The position numbers were made by a program, and so were the translations under genes. This document shows positions 1 to 9,811 of a stretch of 64,000 nucleotides of DNA, one piece after another; the first letter of the stretch is position 1, and each line of letters begins with the position of its first letter. A model generated the notes under the pieces. It was not told where the DNA came from and made no database searches. It saw only the letters and a program-made list of their open reading frames with translations. The stretch covers positions 62,001 to 126,000 of the forward strand of contig CAWEAT010000051.1 in NCBI GenBank assembly GCA_963806935.1, written 5' to 3'. This DNA comes from Roseiarcus sp963806935. Lineage in GTDB: Bacteria > Pseudomonadota > Alphaproteobacteria > Rhizobiales > Beijerinckiaceae.

Positions 1-209
1 GCGATGTCGGCCAGTCCGAAGACCACCGTCTCGAAGGCGAAGAGATCGAAGAGAACGGTGAGAAAGGTCGAAAGCCGCCATCGCGGATGAGACGCGAACG
101 AGCCAATCGCAGCGGCGACGCCGATGATGATCATCATCGCGTCTTCCTCGTAGACCCCGACCACGAGGGCGAGGGTCGCGAATATGGCGAGGCTCAACAT
201 GCGCAACAT
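1..209 (-). CDS. Small membrane protein, cut by the window edge
   Basis: An open frame starts at the ATG at 209 (start residues MLRMLSLAIF) and stays open to base 1, giving 69 visible residues and no stop. Three stretches are hydrophobic (about residues 4-20, 25-40 and 48-67), so this is probably a small multi-pass inner-membrane protein. A second in-frame ATG at 200 is possible; neither has a strong ribosome site. I do not recognise the family. The real C-terminus lies outside the window. Confidence 0.4.
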   Translation of the reverse strand, partial: MLRMLSLAIFATLALVVGVYEEDAMMIIIGVAAAIGSFASHPRWRLSTFLTVLFDLFAFETVVFGLADI

Positions 210-993
210 GGGGCGGGACCTTGAGCGGGGCGGGAATTGGACCACGCGCCCTAGCAGACGGGCCGGGGCATTAGAAGGGCGGCGGGGCGAAGCGGGGATG
301 AAATCTCGGTAATCTTGGCGGCGCTATTATCATGGCGATCCTGCACGACTTGCTCCGCTCCAAGGCCAATTCAAATCTATCCAAATCCGGCCAAGCCGTG
401 GTGATGCGCTCGGTAATGCGGTGCGCCTGATCGGCTCGCCAGGGCAGCGCAACGACATCGCCTTCGCGCATGACTTGGTGGAGGGCTTCGTGTAGATGTG
501 ACGATCGTGGATAAGGGATATGACGTAGATCATCTCTGCGAGAAGAGTGCGCGGGGGGGAGAGGTGTCATACCGCCGAAACGAAACCGCATCGTCAAACG
601 TCCCTACGATCCCGATCTCTATAAAGAGCGCAACACATCGAACGCTTCTTAACAAACTCAAAAGTGACGTGTGGAGGATAGAAAGTGTTAAATGCAGCCG
701 AGCGGCGGCCAAGGGGAGCAAAGGAAAAAGCCCGGATTTTCTTGGATTGTCTTCGCCGAATTGAGCTTTTTCCAAGGGTTGCAGCGACCGCTGGCCGGAA
801 TGTCCTTCGTCTTTTCCTTCTGCCGCGGCCGGCTTCAGCGCTGCCGGACGCGGATTCATTCACCGAACCGGACGAAGCTATCGCATATTCTGATTTTCGT
901 AAAGAGAATTCGCCAGAATCAACTGAAAGGTCGGTTTTTCCTGATCGCAGCCGCCGACCGGCCGCTGATCGCCGAATCAGCGGCGCCGCCCCG
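210..993. other. Stretch with no convincing gene
   Basis: Several short overlapping frames exist on both strands, but none has a clear ribosome site, a recognisable domain or protein-like composition throughout. The most protein-like piece is on the minus strand around 320-500, with a segment containing REGDVVALPWRADQ; it could be a remnant of a gene whose ends are lost. Base composition around 580-900 is more AT-rich than in the neighbouring genes. Nothing else is supported. Confidence 0.4.
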
Positions 994-1326
994 TCAGCAG
1001 CCGCCCATGCACAGGCCGCTCATTTCCCTGCAACTGCGGGGGGTTGCGCAAAACAGTCCATAGATCCCGGGAGCGTCGCACGAGCAGCCGGCGACGTCGC
1101 TCACACTGTTGGCGCAATCGCCCACGCACAGGCCGGCCATTTCCCTGCAGCGATAAGGGGTTGCGCAAACCAGTCCGATGCCCCCGGGGGCGTCGCACGA
1201 GCAGCCGGAGTTGTCCGTCGCGGTATAGTTTCTCTCATACCTGCCGGCGAGATCGGCAGCCGGAGCGACCGAGGCGGCCATTGCAACAAAGGACGCGAAG
1301 GCCAGGCTGAATATGGCTGTTTTCAT
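994..1326 (-). CDS. Secreted protein with two 12-cysteine-total tandem repeats
   Basis: The 110-residue product has a signal peptide (MKTAIFSLAFASFVAMAASV, cleavage likely near APA at 21-23) followed by two near-identical cysteine repeats at residues 41-71 and 80-110. Each repeat has the spacing C-x-C-x9-C-x5-C-x6-C-x3-C, so there are 12 cysteines and the chain ends on the last one. The start was chosen because GGAGG lies 9 bases before this ATG; two upstream in-frame ATGs (1332, 1344) fit less well. The exported, all-paired cysteines suggest a disulfide-rich periplasmic or secreted peptide, or a metal-binding one. I do not recognise a family. Neighbouring genes give no functional hint. Confidence 0.7.
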   Translation of the reverse strand: MKTAIFSLAFASFVAMAASVAPAADLAGRYERNYTATDNSGCSCDAPGGIGLVCATPYRCREMAGLCVGDCANSVSDVAGCSCDAPGIYGLFCATPRSCREMSGLCMGGC

Positions 1327-1646
1327 CGTCATGCCCCTCCGCATTGATTCTCACAGAGTGAACCATTTCGGAAAAGGGGAGTCCAGACGCCGCGCGTGCC
1401 GGCGGCAGTCTCAGAGCGCGGCGGGAGATCGGTGAAGCGGCGTCGGCCGGTGAAGACGTCATCGAGCTCGGCGAGTCTCTTTGAAAGACGCAACCCGGAC
1501 CCGCCCTCAGCGCGGTCTCGCGCCGCGAGGCCGAGGACAACGGCTCGAAGTTGCGATCGTCGTGCTGCGGGGCAGGATCGGTGCGGGCCCGGAGCGAATC
1601 CGTCTTTGGGAAACGTCGGTTTGAATTGTCACGGGGCTCTTTCGCG
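1327..1646. other. Non-coding spacer before the hydratase genes
   Basis: About 320 bases separate the divergent cysteine-rich gene from the hydratase cluster. Frames through it are arginine/serine-rich and have no start context. It should hold the promoters for both directions, but I cannot pick out convincing -35/-10 boxes. Confidence 0.35.
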
Positions 1647-1985
1647 ATGACGGACCACGACGCCTCAACGGATCCAAGGCGCGCCCATCACGACATGGGC
1701 GGGCTGCCCGCGGGGCCGGTTGAGGCGACCGAGCACGACTACGCGCTTTGGGAGAAACGCGTCGACGCGATGCTGAGTTTGCTGTCGAGCAAGGGACTGA
1801 TGACAGTCGACGAGCTCAGGCGAAACATCGAAGCTCTGGGCCGGGACGCCTATGACCGGATGACCTATTACGAGCGCTGGATGCATTCCGTCGCACAGAC
1901 GATGATCCAGCGCGGCGTGGTCAGCCTTGACGAACTCGGCCGCAAGATCGCGGAGGTCGAAGGGCGCGCCGATGTCCCGCACTGA
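1647..1985 (+). CDS. scnB: Thiocyanate hydrolase / nitrile hydratase beta-type subunit, N-terminal half (ScnB-like)
   Basis: The 112-residue product carries HDMGGLPAG near its N-terminus, the sequence type that opens nitrile hydratase beta subunits, followed by a helical region (residues about 30-100) with repeated VDELRRNIE / LDELGRKIAE elements. It stops where a normal beta subunit would continue, and the missing half is the next gene. This split, and the order of the three genes, match scnB-scnA-scnC of Thiobacillus thioparus thiocyanate hydrolase. A three-subunit nitrile hydratase is the main alternative. The next gene starts at 1972, so the two overlap by 14 bases, indicating translational coupling. 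Confidence 0.65.
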   Translation: MTDHDASTDPRRAHHDMGGLPAGPVEATEHDYALWEKRVDAMLSLLSSKGLMTVDELRRNIEALGRDAYDRMTYYERWMHSVAQTMIQRGVVSLDELGRKIAEVEGRADVPH

Positions 1986-2276
1986 CGCGCTCGATCCTCG
2001 ATTTCAGCCCGGCGACCGTGTTGCGGTGCGCGCCGCCTATCCGCCCGGGCATGTGCGGACGCCTACTATGTCCGCGGCAAGGAAGGGATCGTCGAGCGCC
2101 TCTGCGGCGTCTATGGCAACCCCGAGGAACTCGCCTACGCTCGGCCCGGTCTGCCGCGTCAGCCGCTCTATCGGGTGCGCTTCCGGCAAAGCGACGTCTG
2201 GCCGGACTATCGCGGGCGGGCGGCCGACACGGTCGACATCGAAATCTTTCAGCACTGGCTGGAGCCGTCGCCATGA
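1972..2276 (+). CDS. scnA: Thiocyanate hydrolase / nitrile hydratase beta-type subunit, C-terminal half (ScnA-like), frameshifted
   Basis: Read from ATG 1972 the product begins MSRTDALDPRFQPGDRVAVR, the start of the SH3-like barrel of nitrile hydratase beta subunits. The frame is lost near 2062 and resumes as YYVRGKEGIVERLCG, then YRVRFRQSDVW, ending at TGA 2274-2276. With one base restored the protein is about 101 residues, close to thiocyanate hydrolase alpha. In the enzyme this barrel packs against the metal-bearing subunit encoded next. The stop overlaps the following ATG (2273). I treat the shift as a probable sequence error, but true inactivation cannot be excluded. Confidence 0.6.
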
Positions 2277-2905
2277 GCGCTCACGACCATGATCATGGTG
2301 AAGGCCATTCGCACGAACATGCGAGCGTGCATCGCCACCCGCCGCGTCCCGATCTCGACGATACGCTGACCTATTACCGGGCGATGGAGATCGCGCTGCG
2401 CGAGCTCCTGATCGACAAGGGCGTCTTCACCGCGGATGACATCCGCAAGCAGGTCGAGGACATGGATGACCGCGGTCCGGCGCAAGGCGCGCGCGTCGTC
2501 GCCAGGGCGTGGGTCGATCCCGAGTACAGGAAATTGCTGCTTCGGGACGGCGGCGAGGCATGCGTCGTCGTCGGCCTCGATCGTGGCCCCTACAAGCTGG
2601 TGGTGGTCGAGAACACGTCCGACACGCATAACATGGTCGTCTGCACGCTCTGCTCCTGCTACCCGCGCTGGCTCCTGGGCCTGCCTCCGGACTGGTACAA
2701 GAGCCGCGCCTACCGCTCGCGCGCGGTGCGCGAACCGCGAGCCGTGTTGCGCGAGTTCGGAACCGAGATCCCCGACAATGTCGCGGTGCGCGTGCACGAT
2801 TCGACCGCGGACATGCGCTATCTCGTGCTGCCGCAGCGCCCGGCCGGCACGGAGGGTATGGAGCGAGGAGCGGCTCGCCGGGTTTGGTGTCGCGCGACAG
2901 CATGA
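2273..2905 (+). CDS. scnC: Cobalt-type nitrile hydratase alpha / thiocyanate hydrolase gamma subunit (ScnC-like)
   Basis: This is the metal subunit. It has a histidine-rich N-terminus (HDHDHGEGHSHEH), as does the T. thioparus gamma subunit, and the claw motif VCTLCSCYP at about residue 123, whose Thr marks the cobalt type rather than the iron type (VCSLCSC). The following LGLPPDWYKSRAYR is the usual continuation. The family hydrates a nitrile, or hydrolyses thiocyanate to carbonyl sulfide and ammonia. The last part is disturbed: after PAGTEG (about 2858) the expected WSEERLAG lies in a second frame and LVSRDSMIGVSLPQRP (about 2881-2931) in a third, so two more single-base changes are needed. 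No activator or cobalt transporter gene is beside it. Confidence 0.7.
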   Translation: MSAHDHDHGEGHSHEHASVHRHPPRPDLDDTLTYYRAMEIALRELLIDKGVFTADDIRKQVEDMDDRGPAQGARVVARAWVDPEYRKLLLRDGGEACVVVGLDRGPYKLVVVENTSDTHNMVVCTLCSCYPRWLLGLPPDWYKSRAYRSRAVREPRAVLREFGTEIPDNVAVRVHDSTADMRYLVLPQRPAGTEGMERGAARRVWCRATA

Positions 2906-2939
2906 TCGGCGTCAGCCTGCCGCAGCGCCCTGACCGACC

Positions 2940-3824
2940 TCACGCCTGGCCGGCGTCGGAGCCGTAGCGGGCCTGGCGGGCGCGGATGAGGGTGATCGCG
3001 ATCAGCGCGAGCGCAATGACGCCGAAGGATACGCCCGTCGTTGCGGTGCCGAGAGCGTAGATTTCCGGCGTCGTGACGGTCGTCGTCAGGGCCTGGAGCT
3101 CCATCGGCAGCGTGTTGTGTTCGCCCATCGCCTGGCTCGAGCGGGCGATCTCATCCCATGAGAGCGTGAAGCCGAACAGCCCGACGCCGATGACCGAGGG
3201 CAGGATGATCGGCAGGATGACATAGCGCAGCGTCTGCCACGGGGTCGCGCCGAGGTCGCGCGCGGCTTCTTCGTAGCGGGCGTCGAAGCGATTGAAGATC
3301 GCGAACATGACGAGGAGGCCGAACGGCAGCGTCCAGGTGAGATGAGCGCCGAGGCCGGAAGTGAATGTTCCCATCGTCGTCTTCAAGTCGCCCGCGAGCC
3401 AGTCCGGCCCATGGTTCTTGAGAAAGTCGTCGAGCAGGCGGAACTCGAGCGCGATCCCGAGCGAGGTGACGATCGAGGGCACGATGAGGCTTGCGACCGC
3501 GACGAAGAACAGGAGGTCCGAGCCCTTGAATTTCTTGCGGAAGGCGAGGCCGGCGGTGAGCGACAGCAGGACGGTGAGGATCATCACCACCACGCCGAGC
3601 TTGAGCGAACGCTCGAACGCGCCGCTGATGTCGACGATGCCGCCGCCATGCCACAACCGCTCGAACCAATGGAACGAGAGGCCGTTCAACGGGAAGGTCA
3701 GCCCGCCGGTCGGACCCTGGAACGAGAGAATGAAGATGACGATCATCGGCCCATAGAGAAACAGCACGAAGGCGGCGAAAAACGCCGCGAGCCAATAAAA
3801 CGCCGAAGAGCGGCCCTCGCCCAT
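2940..3824 (-). CDS. Polyamine-type ABC transporter permease (PotC-like)
   Basis: An inner-membrane permease of about 294 residues from the MGEGRSS start, with six hydrophobic segments and the cytoplasmic coupling motif EEAARDLGATPWQTLRYVIL that docks onto the ATPase. It matches the PotC family of spermidine/putrescine importers. It is the last gene of a minus-strand transporter set in the order ATPase, binding protein, PotB-like, PotC-like. A start 17 residues upstream is possible but has no extra support. The exact substrate (spermidine, putrescine or another cationic solute) cannot be read from the sequence. The gene ends 35 bases from the convergent hydratase gene. Confidence 0.82.
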   Translation of the reverse strand: MGEGRSSAFYWLAAFFAAFVLFLYGPMIVIFILSFQGPTGGLTFPLNGLSFHWFERLWHGGGIVDISGAFERSLKLGVVVMILTVLLSLTAGLAFRKKFKGSDLLFFVAVASLIVPSIVTSLGIALEFRLLDDFLKNHGPDWLAGDLKTTMGTFTSGLGAHLTWTLPFGLLVMFAIFNRFDARYEEAARDLGATPWQTLRYVILPIILPSVIGVGLFGFTLSWDEIARSSQAMGEHNTLPMELQALTTTVTTPEIYALGTATTGVSFGVIALALIAITLIRARQARYGSDAGQA

Positions 3825-3884
3825 CGTCAAAGCGCTCCGAAACGCGAACGGCGACCGAGCAATCGCCCCCTCCACCGGCCTTCG

Positions 3885-4018
3885 GCCGGTCCCCCTCCCC
3901 CGCCGCTTCGCGGCAAGGGAGGAATGCGCACGCCAAACGGCGCAGTTTGCCCATCCTCCCCCGCAAAGCGGGGGAGGGGGACCATGCGAAGCATGGGGGT
4001 GGGGGCGGCGCCGCCGCG
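3885..4018. repeat. GC-rich palindromic repeat elements between permease genes
   Basis: The spacer holds at least three short inverted repeats: GGCCTTCGGCC near 3889, a CTCCCCCGC...GCGGGGGAG hairpin near 3956-3976, and CCATGCGAAGCATGG near 3981-3995. They resemble the dispersed extragenic palindromes of rhizobial and related genomes. They sit inside the transporter operon, so they could also act as mRNA stabilisers or processing sites. Confidence 0.55.
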
Positions 4019-4033
4019 ATTAAGGCTCAAAGG

Positions 4034-4981
4034 CTAGAGCTCCTTGCGCACGTCGACGATGCGGTTGAGGCCGACGATGATCAGGAGCGTGACCGCAAGC
4101 AGGATCACCGCATTCGCGGCGGCGGGCGGGAACTGGAGCGCGTTGAGGCGCGTCTCGACCACCTTGCCGGCGGAAGCAATCTGTTCGCCGCCCATCACGT
4201 CGAAGGTGATGAAATCTCCCATGACAATGGTGACGACGAAGATCGAACCGATGACAATGCCGGGCTTGCAAAGCGGAATGATCAGGTTCCAGAGCGTCTG
4301 CCAGGCGGAGGCGCCCGAGTCGTAAGCCGCCTCGATCAGGCGGCGATCGATGCGCATCATCGAGTTGAAGATCGGCACCACCATGAAGAAGGTGAAGAGA
4401 TGGGTGAAGGCGAGGCCGACCGAGAACGGCGAATAGAGCAGCCACTCGACCGGCTTGTCGACGATATGGGCGCGCTCGAGCGCAAGGTTCACCAGTCCGT
4501 TGCGCCCGAGCAGCGGGATCCACGAGATCATGCGGATCACGTTCGAGGTCCAGAACGGAATCGTGCAGACGAGAAACAGCACCATCTGCATGGTTACGGT
4601 GCGCACGTAAAAGGCGAGGAAATAGGCGACGGTGAAGCCGATGACCAGCGTCGTCAGCCACACGATGAAGCAGAATTTCACCGTTGAGAGGTATGTCTTC
4701 AGGATCGTGCACAGATCCGGAAACTGCGTGAGGCAACCCTCGAAAGTCTCGGTGTAGCTGCGCGTGGTGAACGACGGCAGCATCGCGTAGTCGTTGTAGT
4801 CCCAGAAACTGACGATGACGACGAGGATGAGCGGGATGACAAAAAAGAACAGGAACACCAGGCCGAACGGCATGGCCTGAATCCAGCCGGGCACGCCGAC
4901 GCGGTCGATGGCGGCGCGCGGCGCGCCGGCCTCGACAGGCGCCGCCTTCGCCGCTGTCACACTGGCTGCCGATACCGTCAT
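4034..4981 (-). CDS. Polyamine-type ABC transporter permease (PotB-like)
   Basis: A 315-residue inner-membrane permease. After a cytoplasmic N-terminus of about 35 residues there are six hydrophobic segments, and the ATPase-coupling loop IEAAYDSGASAWQTLWNLII lies in the C-terminal half. The long periplasmic loop between the first two segments (about residues 65-95) is usual in PotB proteins. It pairs with the PotC-like gene downstream to form the translocation channel. The C-terminus reads LNRIVDVRKEL. The frame is intact. Confidence 0.82.
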   Translation of the reverse strand: MTVSAASVTAAKAAPVEAGAPRAAIDRVGVPGWIQAMPFGLVFLFFFVIPLILVVIVSFWDYNDYAMLPSFTTRSYTETFEGCLTQFPDLCTILKTYLSTVKFCFIVWLTTLVIGFTVAYFLAFYVRTVTMQMVLFLVCTIPFWTSNVIRMISWIPLLGRNGLVNLALERAHIVDKPVEWLLYSPFSVGLAFTHLFTFFMVVPIFNSMMRIDRRLIEAAYDSGASAWQTLWNLIIPLCKPGIVIGSIFVVTIVMGDFITFDVMGGEQIASAGKVVETRLNALQFPPAAANAVILLAVTLLIIVGLNRIVDVRKEL

Positions 4982-5028
4982 CGCAAGGCCATTGTTTCGC
5001 GGGTTCGAATCGGCCGCCTGAAACGAGC

Positions 5029-5100
5029 GTCATGCCCGCGAAGGCGGGCATCCAGCGCACCGGCGCCGGCGCTCTGCACCCCCGCTTTCGCGGGGGTGAC
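5029..5100. repeat. Two extragenic palindromic repeats
   Basis: Two palindromes lie between the permease and binding-protein genes. The first, at 5029-5055, has arms GATGCCCGC-type (ATGCCCGC / GCGGGCAT) around a GAAG loop. The second, 5077-5100, is CACCCCCGC-TTTC-GCGGGGGTG. This type of unit is scattered through many alphaproteobacterial genomes. In this position they would form hairpins in the transporter mRNA. Confidence 0.6.
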
Positions 5101-5125
5101 GCCAACGGTCAAGACGCGCTCCCGA

Positions 5126-6422
5126 TCAGGACGCGATGAACTCGTTCCATTTGCGGACCATGTAGTCGTTCTCGTCCATGACCGCGTTCCAGCAGGCGAC
5201 GTTGCCCATGCGTTCGTCGTACGAGCCGCCGTCGCGCACGGCGCCGGCCTTTTCGAGCAACGAGCCGTCGGGTCCTTTGATGTCCTGTTCGGCCGGCTTG
5301 CCTTCCATCCAATAGGCCCACTCGTAGGGCTCCATATTCGCCTTGGCGGTCGAGAGAACCGCCGAATAATAGCCCTGCCGGTTGAGATAGGCGCCAGCCC
5401 ATCCCGACAGGTACCAGTTGACGAACTCGTAGACCATGTCGGCCTGCTTCGGCGTCACGCCCTTGGACATGCAGAAGCCGGACGCCCAGGAACGGTAGCC
5501 CTCTTTCAGCGGCTGGAAGACGCAGGGGATGCCCTTGGTGCGCACGGCGGTCACCGCCGGCGACCACATCGACTGGATGACCGTCTCGCCCGACGCCATC
5601 AGGTTGACGCTCTCGTTGAAGTCCTTCCAGAACGCCCGGAACTGGCCGGCCTTCTTGGCCTCGGTGAGGACGGCCATGGTCATGTCGATCTCGGGCTTCG
5701 TCATGTTGCCCTTGTCGGGGTATTTGTACTTGCCGAGTCGATTCGACGACCATCGCGGCGTCCATGATCCCGATCGAGGGAATGTTGAGAATCGCCGCCT
5801 TGCCCTTGAATTCCGGGTTGAGCAATTCGGACCAGTGCTCGATCGGCCGCTTGATCAGGTCGGGGCGAATGCCGAGCGTGTCGGCGTTGTAGACGGTCGG
5901 GATCAGGGTCACCCATTCGGTCGGCGTGGGTGAGAATTTGGTCGAGTGCTCGCCTTCGAGGAACATCACCTTCTTGGGCGCGGTGCCCTGATCGCCGATC
6001 ACTTTGCCGTTGGGCAACTGGCCCTTGGTGAAGACCGGCGTGATGTTGTCGAACTCCTTGATCTTCTTGGCGTCCATCGGGAGAATGTTGCCCGACGGAA
6101 CCAGCTTCTTCAGACTGAAATATTCGGTGTCGAGGATGTCGAAGGAGTTCGGCTGGGTGATCACCCGCTTGGTCACGTCGTCGGTGGTGGCGACGATGTT
6201 CTGAATCGTGATCCCGGTCTCTTCCTTCACCTTCTTGGTGATGTCGTCCGACTGGTTGACCGCGGTGCCGAGGTAGCGCAGCACCTTCTCTTCCTGCGAC
6301 CACACATAGGGGAAGCCGGTGACCGCTCCCGAGCCGGCCGCGGCGCCCGCGAGACCCGCGGCTCCTTTGAGCAGGGCGCGGCGGCTCACGCCTTTCGCCG
6401 TCTTCACATCTTTCATCGACAT
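5126..6422 (-). CDS. Tat-exported ABC substrate-binding protein (PotD-like), frameshifted
   Basis: The start at 6422 has AAGGAG 8 bases upstream. Residues 13-17 contain the twin arginines of SRRALLKG, followed by a weakly hydrophobic Ala/Gly stretch, so export by the Tat route is likely. The mature part (from about residue 43, EEKVLRYLGTAV) is a family 1 solute-binding protein of the spermidine/putrescine type. The frame breaks near 5740: after DAAMVVES the chain resumes as LGKYKYPDKGNMTKPEID and runs to the stop at 5126. Corrected length is about 432 residues. It delivers substrate to the two permeases encoded downstream. The intact second half argues for a sequence error. Confidence 0.78.
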
Positions 6423-6448
6423 CGCTTTCTCCTTGGTTTTCTGCAGCT

Positions 6449-7459
6449 TCACGGCGCCGGGGCAAGCGCGTGGACGTCCTTGTCGGCCCACAGCACGGAG
6501 ACGTTGTCGCCGACGGTGAGCGGCTCGCCGGCGAAGTTCTCGTCGCTGACGAGCGCGGTGAGCTCGGAATAGCCGGGATGGTCGAGCGCGACCTGATAGT
6601 GCGCGCCCTGGTACTCGATGGCGCGCACCGCCGCGACGAGGCGCGCGTCGTTGGCGCCTGCCCCGTTCAGGCTGCGGCGCAAAGTGATCCGGTCGGCGCG
6701 CACCGCGACCGGACCCACCGGCGTTTCGATCACGTTATGACCGCCGAGAAATCGGGCGATGAACTCAGTCTCCGGCTTCTCAAACAGCTCGCGGGGAGTC
6801 GCGATCTGCTCGATGCGCCCCTTGTTCATCACCACGACCTGATCGGCGAGCGCCAGCGCCTCGTCCTGCCCGTGGGTGACATGGATGAAGGGAATGTTGA
6901 GCTGCTTCTGGAACCGGCGAAGCTCGGCCCGCATCCTGACCCTCAGGAACGGGTCGAGCGCCGAGAGCGGCTCGTCGAGCAGCAGGATCTGCGGATCGGT
7001 CACGAGCGCGCGCGCGAGCGCCACGCGCTGCTGCTGGCCGCCCGACAATTGCGCCGGAACGCGCTCGGCGTACTGGGTCATGGCGACGAGCTCGAGGAAC
7101 TCCATCGCCTTCTTGCGCCGCGTCGTCTTGTCGACGCCCTTCATCTTGAGCGAGAAGGCGACGTTGTCGACGCAGGAAAGATGGGGAAAGAGCGCATAGC
7201 TCTGGAACATCATCGCCGTGCCGCGCTTAGCCGGCGGCAATTCGGTGACGTTGACCGCGCCGATCAGGATATCCCCTTCGGTCGCGCTCTCATGGCCGGC
7301 GATCATCCGCAGCGTCGACGTCTTGCCGCAGCCCGACGGTCCGAGCAGACAGCAATACGCCCCCGCCGGAACCTTGAGATCGATCGAATCGACCGCGGTC
7401 GCGGCGCCGTAGCGCTTGGTGAGATGAACAAGTTCGAGGTCCGCCGGCTCCAATATCAC
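6449..7459 (-). CDS. Polyamine-type ABC transporter ATP-binding protein (PotA-like)
   Basis: The ATPase that powers the importer: Walker A GPSGCGKTS, Q-loop FQSYALFP, signature LSGGQQQR, Walker B ILLLDEPLSALD and switch HVTHGQDEA, followed from about residue 240 by a C-terminal TOBE regulatory domain. No ATG suits the N-terminus; GTG at 7459 or TTG at 7453 (GAGG just upstream of the latter) are the best starts, giving about 336 residues. It heads the operon and ends 26 bases before the binding-protein gene. Confidence 0.83.
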   Translation of the reverse strand: MILEPADLELVHLTKRYGAATAVDSIDLKVPAGAYCCLLGPSGCGKTSTLRMIAGHESATEGDILIGAVNVTELPPAKRGTAMMFQSYALFPHLSCVDNVAFSLKMKGVDKTTRRKKAMEFLELVAMTQYAERVPAQLSGGQQQRVALARALVTDPQILLLDEPLSALDPFLRVRMRAELRRFQKQLNIPFIHVTHGQDEALALADQVVVMNKGRIEQIATPRELFEKPETEFIARFLGGHNVIETPVGPVAVRADRITLRRSLNGAGANDARLVAAVRAIEYQGAHYQVALDHPGYSELTALVSDENFAGEPLTVGDNVSVLWADKDVHALAPAP

Positions 7460-7680
7460 CTCGCGATTGAGTAATCGTCTGCGGTGATGTGGTCTGCAAC
7501 CCTCGTGCCAAGCCGCGGCGGCGCCGGCGCCGTTCAAACGACTGTGGGTAAGGACGTTTGCGCCCGCTCGTGGCGAATGGTGATCGAGGACCGAGCCGCT
7601 ATATTGGGCGCCGCTGTATAGAATTGCGGCGCCGTTCGCACGGCGGAGACGGAGCCTCCGGCGCGGCGCTTTCGCCGGCC

Positions 7681-7713
7681 AAAACAAAAAGGGCGGCCGA
7701 AGCCGCCCTTTCC
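7681..7713 (-). terminator. Rho-independent terminator of groESL
   Basis: On the minus strand, just after groEL, the stem AAAGGGCGGC-TTCG-GCCGCCCTTT is followed by a T-run (TTTTTGTTTT). The position fits termination of the groES-groEL transcript. Confidence 0.88.
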
Positions 7714-7738
7714 GTTGTCTGCGTTGGATGGCCGGACC

Positions 7739-9379
<1,641 letters not shown>

Positions 9380-9418
9380 TGCTTCAGTCCTTAAGGATTT
9401 GTGGATAAGAGTTTGATC

Positions 9419-9736
9419 TTAGGCGGCTTTCTTCGAGGAAGAGACCGTGCCTTCGATCACGCCCATGATGTCGGACTCCTTCATGATGAGGAGTTCCTCG
9501 CCGTCGATCTTGACCTCGGTGCCGCTCCATTTGCCAAACAGCACCTTGTCGCCGGCCTTGACGTCCAGAGGGACGAGCTTGCCGCTTTCGTCGCGGGCGC
9601 CCGGGCCAGCGGCGATGATTTCGCCTTCTTGCGGCTTCTCCTTGGCGGTGTCCGGGATGATGATGCCGCCCTTCGTCTTTTCCTCGCCTTCGAGGCGACG
9701 GACGACGACGCGGTCATGCAGGGGACGGAATTTCAT
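9419..9736 (-). CDS. groS: Co-chaperonin GroES
   Basis: A 105-residue GroES starting MKFRPLHDRVVVRRLEGEEK, with the mobile loop KTKGGIIIPDTAKEKP (residues 21-36) that docks on GroEL, and the conserved LFGKWSGTEVK strand. It caps the GroEL ring as a heptamer. A short lysine/serine tail ends the chain. It is the first gene of the operon, 49 bases downstream of the CIRCE element. Confidence 0.98.
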   Translation of the reverse strand: MKFRPLHDRVVVRRLEGEEKTKGGIIIPDTAKEKPQEGEIIAAGPGARDESGKLVPLDVKAGDKVLFGKWSGTEVKIDGEELLIMKESDIMGVIEGTVSSSKKAA

Positions 9737-9784
9737 GAAATGTTTCCTCTTTCGAATTCGCCCGCTCGGGGCGCGGACAGTGAG

Positions 9785-9811
9785 TTAGCACTCATCGCTG
9801 ACGAGTGCTAA
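9785..9811 (-). promoter_or_regulatory. CIRCE operator (HrcA binding site)
   Basis: A perfect inverted repeat, TTAGCACTC - 9 bases - GAGTGCTAA, matches the CIRCE consensus exactly. It lies 49 bases upstream of groES. In alphaproteobacteria HrcA binds this site and represses groESL until heat stress; hrcA itself is not in the window. Confidence 0.97.

Noticed and set aside
271..597. 108-codon frame on the minus strand
   Set aside because: Part of it reads like protein, but it has no start context, no family match I recognise, and the end is low-complexity; left as a possible remnant in the spacer note.
5001..5012. GGTTCGAAT-like T-loop suggesting a tRNA
   Set aside because: The bases around it do not fold into a cloverleaf: no acceptor stem or anticodon arm at the right distances.
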